Assembly (NCBI GenBank): GCA_039989855.1
Contig: JBDXGZ010000008.1
Coordinates: 1-64,000, forward strand
DNA: 64,000 bases
Direction: 5' to 3'
Source of the DNA: CALFVT01 sp039989855
Lineage (GTDB): Bacteria > Pseudomonadota > Alphaproteobacteria > Caulobacterales > Maricaulaceae
The translations under genes were made by a program, and so were the position numbers. Numbering within the stretch: position 1 is the stretch's first letter; each line of letters starts with the position of its first letter. Positions 60,722 to 64,000 of this stretch are shown here, piece after piece. The notes under the pieces are model-generated. The model had not been told where the DNA came from. It made no database searches and saw only the letters and a list, made by a program, of their open reading frames with translations.

Positions 60722-61687
60722 CTACTGAACAATTGTAATATATCCTTGATCTATCATCCAGTGTTTGAGGCGGTTAGGCCAATCAGATATAGTCTTTAGC
60801 TCTGAACGCGTCCCCATATTAAAGGCATGCCCGCCTTGAGCAAATACATGCAGCTCAATTGGAGTATTATTGTCCTGGTAGAGCTTATAGTGATCTATGA
60901 CCGATCGGGCCGGTTGTGGGTCGTCATTGGCTGTGACGAAAAAGCTAGGCGGAAGCGGCCCCGTATATGTCTGCGGAATCCCAATCGGACCAGGATAAAT
61001 TTGCATGGTGAAATCAGCATGATCACCGTGTCGTTCTATTGGGTCTTGCGCATTAGCGATGCCAGCGCGGGGGTCATAAGTGATGAAATTAACAAGCTCG
61101 CCTCCGGCTGAGAAGCCAAGAACACCGATTTGGTTAGGGTCAATGTCATAATCTTCGGCATGGGCGCGTAGCCATTTCACCGCTCGCCGTAAATCTTCAC
61201 CCGCATGATCTTCAATATCATAAGGAGAGCCGTCTTGACGGGCGAGGCGGTATTTAAGGGCAAAGGCGCTTACGCCCCATTGGTTTAAAAAACGCGCGGG
61301 GCGTTGACCTTCAGAATTAAAAACAAGATTCTCATGTCCGCCGCCTGGTACGACGATCACGGCGGCGCGGCTCTGTCTTTTAATGGGGAGGAAGGCATTA
61401 AGAGTAGGGTTGTGAATATCTCTCACCCACCAGTCTTGTGCTGATTCAGGGATAGTTTGTTTACCTTCAAACCCGGGTGGGCCAGCCTTCCAGACAGGCA
61501 GTGCTGTTGGCGAGTACGTCACAGTTTCATCATATTGAAAGAGTGACGGTTTTTGCTTTGGCTCAATTTCAGCTGTTTGAGTGATGGCTTTTGCTATCGG
61601 TTTGTTATTGGCTTCAATGTTGACATCACGACAGGCCGATAAGGCGATGGATGCTATAGCTAAGAGAGTATATTTTCGAATCGTCAT
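60722..61687 (-). CDS. Alpha/beta hydrolase lipoprotein (esterase-like)
   Basis: A 321-residue protein with a lipoprotein signal (IASIALSAC, Cys near 19). The hydrolase domain has the oxyanion block VIVVPGGGHENLVF, the nucleophile elbow GVLGFSAGGELVNF near 190, an Asp in TANDDPQPAR and the His in FAQGGHAFNMG near the C terminus. It resembles carbohydrate esterases (acetyl-xylan esterase/BD-FAE type), so deacylation of a polysaccharide is plausible. ATG 61687 fits the signal peptide; a TTG at 61720 would only add an odd preamble. Confidence 0.85.
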   Translation of the reverse strand: MTIRKYTLLAIASIALSACRDVNIEANNKPIAKAITQTAEIEPKQKPSLFQYDETVTYSPTALPVWKAGPPGFEGKQTIPESAQDWWVRDIHNPTLNAFLPIKRQSRAAVIVVPGGGHENLVFNSEGQRPARFLNQWGVSAFALKYRLARQDGSPYDIEDHAGEDLRRAVKWLRAHAEDYDIDPNQIGVLGFSAGGELVNFITYDPRAGIANAQDPIERHGDHADFTMQIYPGPIGIPQTYTGPLPPSFFVTANDDPQPARSVIDHYKLYQDNNTPIELHVFAQGGHAFNMGTRSELKTISDWPNRLKHWMIDQGYITIVQ

Positions 61688-61729
61688 GGGTTTTTCTGGC
61701 ACGAAATGATGGGCACGCAAGGGAAATTT

Positions 61730-62716
61730 TTAAAACTGTGAATAGCTGTCCAACATTGACGCCGCGATACGGTCTGTTTCACGTAAAGGCTCATAGGATA
61801 TTTTAGCACTGTTTAAGGTCGCGTCGAGTGGCGGTGTGTCACGAAATTCGTCCAGCGCGTCATATAGCTTTAGAAACTTTCCAACCTGACCTGCCATGTT
61901 GAGACGGTACACGGGAGCAGTCGTTGCATAGGCTTCGGTTAACATATTTGTGCTATCTTGGGTGACGAAAATAATGTCACTGGCGGCGAGAAAGGCAAAA
62001 TAAGGATTGCGTTCTGCACCCATTGTCTCTTCGTCGTAAAACCAAATTTTATCGGAATGGTCGTTTGATAGCTTCGTCCAAGCTTTACGGCTTACGTCAT
62101 CTGTACGGCGCGATAGGGTGATGAAGAGGCTATAATTAGCTTTCATCAGATTGTATGCTGTCGTTATATGTTGCCTGAGATGACACTCATCGATGAATTG
62201 AGTTCTTGAACGTCCCCCGATAAGCATAGCAGCACGCGGGGATTTATAATTTGATAGTTTAGATTTAAAGGCATGCTTAGCGTCTTGTAATTTTTGCTCT
62301 GTGATGCGGTTGGGCGAGCCTATCATTGAGATGGCATTAGGCCGCTTAAGACCGTCATGTTGCGGCGCAATTATAAGATCAAATAAGCCGTAACTTCCAC
62401 GTGGGTCTTGAACATAGACGATAAATGTTTTGGGGTTTTGCGCCTTAATTACGCGCAGCGGCGCTATCGCCTGTCGTCCGCAACCGATAGCAATATTTGG
62501 AAAAGGCGCCGCGAGGCCGTATTTGATGGGCTTAGGTTTTCGTAAGAATTGTAACCGAGGCGGTATGGCCGCGAATGTGGGATCAGACCCGATAGATTTT
62601 CGAGTGATATTTAGAGGGGTGAGACGTGCAAGGGCTTCAGCGAGTCCTAGTGCTTGATTTTCAATACCCCGTCGTCCGTCAGATATGATCCAAGCCAACA
62701 ACGGGGCAGAAGCCAC
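61730..62716 (-). CDS. ELM1/GtrOC1-family putative glycosyltransferase
   Basis: A 328-residue protein of the ELM1 (mitochondrial fission) family, which is also described as GtrOC1-like in bacteria. It has WIISDGRRGIENQALGLAEAL, NIAIGCGRQAIAPLRVIK, VYVQDPRGSYGLFDLIIAPQHDG, and AMLIGGRSRTQFID, then ITQDSTNMLTEAY-like text (VTQDSTNMLTEAY) near 255. The function in bacteria is unproven; a nucleotide-sugar transferase fold is the usual suggestion. The start is GTG and overlaps the greA stop by one base, so it is cotranscribed with greA. Confidence 0.88.
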   Translation of the reverse strand: MASAPLLAWIISDGRRGIENQALGLAEALARLTPLNITRKSIGSDPTFAAIPPRLQFLRKPKPIKYGLAAPFPNIAIGCGRQAIAPLRVIKAQNPKTFIVYVQDPRGSYGLFDLIIAPQHDGLKRPNAISMIGSPNRITEQKLQDAKHAFKSKLSNYKSPRAAMLIGGRSRTQFIDECHLRQHITTAYNLMKANYSLFITLSRRTDDVSRKAWTKLSNDHSDKIWFYDEETMGAERNPYFAFLAASDIIFVTQDSTNMLTEAYATTAPVYRLNMAGQVGKFLKLYDALDEFRDTPPLDATLNSAKISYEPLRETDRIAASMLDSYSQF

Positions 62717-63189
62717 TATGCGTACTCGACGCCAATAATTTCATAGCCGCGTGAACCGCCCGGTGCGTTAACTTCAAAGGCGTCACCAATTGTTTTTGAA
62801 ATCATCGCACGCGCAATAGGTGATGTGACAGAGATTTTGCCGTTTTTGACACTGGCTTCATCTTCACCCACAATTTGGTACGTGCTTTCTTCGTCCGTAT
62901 CTTCATTGACGATTGTCACGGTCGCGCCGAAGCGAACCGTGTCGCCCGACATTGTGGTGACATCAATAATTTGAGCTAATGTGAGCTTGCTCTCAAGCTC
63001 TTTGATACGGCCCTCGATAAAGCCCTGCTTTTCTTTGGCGGCGTGATATTCGGCATTCTCTGAGAGATCGCCATGGTCACGCGCAACGGAAATCGCCTGA
63101 ATGATCTCAGGACGTTCGACACTTTTGAGGTGTTTAAGCTCAGTCTCAAGCGCTGCATGGCCGCCAACTGTCATAGGAACTTTTTGCAT
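62716..63189 (-). CDS. greA: Transcription elongation factor GreA
   Basis: A 157-residue GreA. The N-terminal coiled coil (about 1-75) contains the acidic tip ISVARDHGDLSENAEYHAAKEKQGF that stimulates RNA polymerase cleavage of backtracked RNA, and the C-terminal FKBP-like domain holds VRFGATVTIVNEDTDEE and SPIARAMISKTIGD. TAAGGG is the ribosome binding site. It is downstream of carB on the same strand, as in other alphaproteobacteria. Confidence 0.96.
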   Translation of the reverse strand: MQKVPMTVGGHAALETELKHLKSVERPEIIQAISVARDHGDLSENAEYHAAKEKQGFIEGRIKELESKLTLAQIIDVTTMSGDTVRFGATVTIVNEDTDEESTYQIVGEDEASVKNGKISVTSPIARAMISKTIGDAFEVNAPGGSRGYEIIGVEYA

Positions 63190-63438
63190 TAATATACCCT
63201 TATTAAACTATCTCATCTGATGTGAAAATTACAAGCCGAAGTCAAGTAAGCCATTTAAGGCAGGAATCAAGGCTTAATTCTCTTTCCTGTTTATAGCGTT
63301 AGAAGTGTTTTTAAAACATTACCAGTTATTTATTGAAAAACGATAATAAACTGATGCTTTTATGGGAGACTTATATTACGGGTAAACAATAAGGTGCCGT
63401 ATGTTCCCAACTCTCCTCCAGATCGGTGTCTTATAAAA
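63190..63438. other. Upstream region of greA
   Basis: About 250 bp of AT-rich DNA upstream of greA that should hold its promoter. I see no gene or RNA. A short direct motif of TTAT/TTATTG pairs near 63330-63350 is not clearly meaningful. Confidence 0.3.
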
Positions 63439-63466
63439 GCGGCGGGATCGCCATCCCGCCGCACTA
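63439..63466 (-). terminator. Hairpin terminator downstream of carB
   Basis: GCGGCGGGAT (63439-63448) and ATCCCGCCGC (63453-63462) form a perfect 10-bp GC-rich stem with a 4-nt loop. On the minus strand it is followed by TTTTATAAG, so it probably ends carB transcription about 130 nt after the stop. Confidence 0.7.
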
Positions 63467-63495
63467 GGGGATTTGCATTTAAGAAAGGATTAGAA

Positions 63496-63561
63496 AATGC
63501 CCATCACCACTCACAAGGTGGCAAGGCTACAGAGGTCTGTCAATACAGTGTGGCAGCCATA
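63496..63561 (+). CDS. Possible 21-residue small protein
   Basis: A short frame on the plus strand, MPITTHKVARLQRSVNTVWQP, preceded by AAAGGA seven bases from the ATG, a good ribosome binding site. It lies antisense to the carB 3' UTR. The composition is basic, without membrane segment. Such a short frame may be chance; it is listed because the ribosome binding site is above background. Confidence 0.25.
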
Positions 63562-63589
63562 AGCAGTTAACAAAGTTTGTTAGTGTGAC

Positions 63590-64000
63590 CTAGCCGGTTA
63601 ATCCAAAAGCTGACTGTAAACTTTCGACCTCATAATCATCCTTAGATATATCTTTGATCGCCTCAACCGTTGCTTTGGCGGCTGCGGCTGTTGTGAAATA
63701 CGGAATTTTTTGAGTCAAAGCTGTTCTCCGAATGGAATAGCTATCTTTAAAGGATTGTTTGCCTTCGGTGGTGTTGAAGACTAGTTGGATTTGACCATTC
63801 TTCATTGCGTCGACAATATTGGGCCGTCCTTCGTGAACTTTCTTAACCGCTTCAATTTCAAGCCCTGCCTCTGTGAGGTAAGTAGCCGTGCCGCCTGTTG
63901 CGACAATCTCAAACCCAAGAGATATAAGGTCACGCGCAAGATCAACCATCATTGGCTTGTTGTGATCTCTGACAGAGATGAAGACTTTACCCGACTTAGG
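63590..64000 (-). CDS. carB: Carbamoyl-phosphate synthase large subunit, C-terminal part (5' end outside window)
   Basis: The visible 136 residues are the C-terminal allosteric (MGS-like) domain of CarB: VFISVRDHNKPMMVDLARDLISLGFEIVATGGTATYLTEAG, then RPNIVDAMKNGQIQLVFNTTEGKQSFKDSYSIRRTAL and YFTTAAAAKATVEAI. The frame runs off the window edge. CarB makes carbamoyl phosphate for arginine and pyrimidine synthesis. Its position upstream of greA fits alphaproteobacterial gene order. Confidence 0.95.
   Translation of the reverse strand, partial: PKSGKVFISVRDHNKPMMVDLARDLISLGFEIVATGGTATYLTEAGLEIEAVKKVHEGRPNIVDAMKNGQIQLVFNTTEGKQSFKDSYSIRRTALTQKIPYFTTAAAAKATVEAIKDISKDDYEVESLQSAFGLTG

Noticed and set aside
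1..64000. CRISPR array, tRNA, rRNA or insertion sequence
   Set aside because: I found no regularly spaced repeats, T-loop/anticodon folds in the gaps, rRNA text or transposase. Short tRNAs hidden in unusual places cannot be excluded without a scan.

Overview
The window looks like a chromosomal segment of an aerobic, Gram-negative alphaproteobacterium of moderate GC content, most like the marine stalked/budding groups (Maricaulales/Hyphomonadaceae or relatives). That placement is inference from gene order and family type: mdh-(trmH)-(GNAT)-sucC-sucD-sucA-sucB-(membrane protein)-lpd, carB-greA in tandem, trxB next to a LysR regulator, a DUF2793 gene-transfer-agent-like protein, an ELM1-type protein after greA, and REP-type palindromes typical of Caulobacterales-like genomes. 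I found no rRNA, tRNA, CRISPR array, transposase or intact prophage.

Layout. 1-8987: surface polysaccharide region, almost all on the minus strand. It has a giant sulfotransferase/coiled-coil/GT2/GT4 protein cut by the window start, a second stand-alone sulfotransferase, the dTDP-rhamnose genes rfbC-rfbB-rfbD (no rfbA seen), an orphan 150-residue ORF and a two-domain GT2 enzyme. 9024-13461: phosphate two-component genes phoB and phoR, separated by a lipoprotein of the acetamidase/formamidase family and a small cupin lipoprotein gene that carries a one-base frameshift in an A tract. 13698-22073: outer-membrane factor, adaptor and RND pump, followed by an M13 metallopeptidase lipoprotein. 22106-26690: CelD-like GNAT, DUF2793 protein, and a tight three-gene envelope unit (DUF350, membrane-anchored trypsin-like protease, extensin-like LD-carboxypeptidase-type protein). 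26898-39540: a serine hydrolase and the TCA block (malate dehydrogenase, succinyl-CoA synthetase, the 2-oxoglutarate dehydrogenase E1 and E2, and E3/lpd). The E2 has two lipoyl domains.

39601-44297: a winged-helix regulator with two membrane proteins, divergent from an SMR transporter with a paired operator between them; XerC; a cluster of at least four REP-like palindromic units; an IscU/NifU-N-like scaffold and YidD. 44269-51088: thrS, then an envelope glycan cluster (O-antigen ligase, GT2, ArnT-like transferase, polyprenyl-phosphate glycosyltransferase). 51188-58371: small membrane protein, EAL-domain protein, a cytoplasmic trypsin-like protease bracketed by 15-bp direct repeats, gloB, a methyltransferase and a large hybrid histidine kinase. 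58537-64000: a candidate terminator-linked small RNA, LysR, trxB, an esterase-like lipoprotein, an ELM1-family protein, greA and the 3' end of carB.

The genes are mostly housekeeping and envelope functions. The stretches that ordinary annotation explains least are the bracketed protease (53248-54213), the paired operator (41138-41186), the REP island (42910-43460), the 58.5-kb small-RNA-like locus, the DUF350/protease/extensin unit and the sulfotransferase-glycosyltransferase fusion. I see no clear multi-gene defence or other wholly new system. All family calls come from reading motifs by eye, without database searches.
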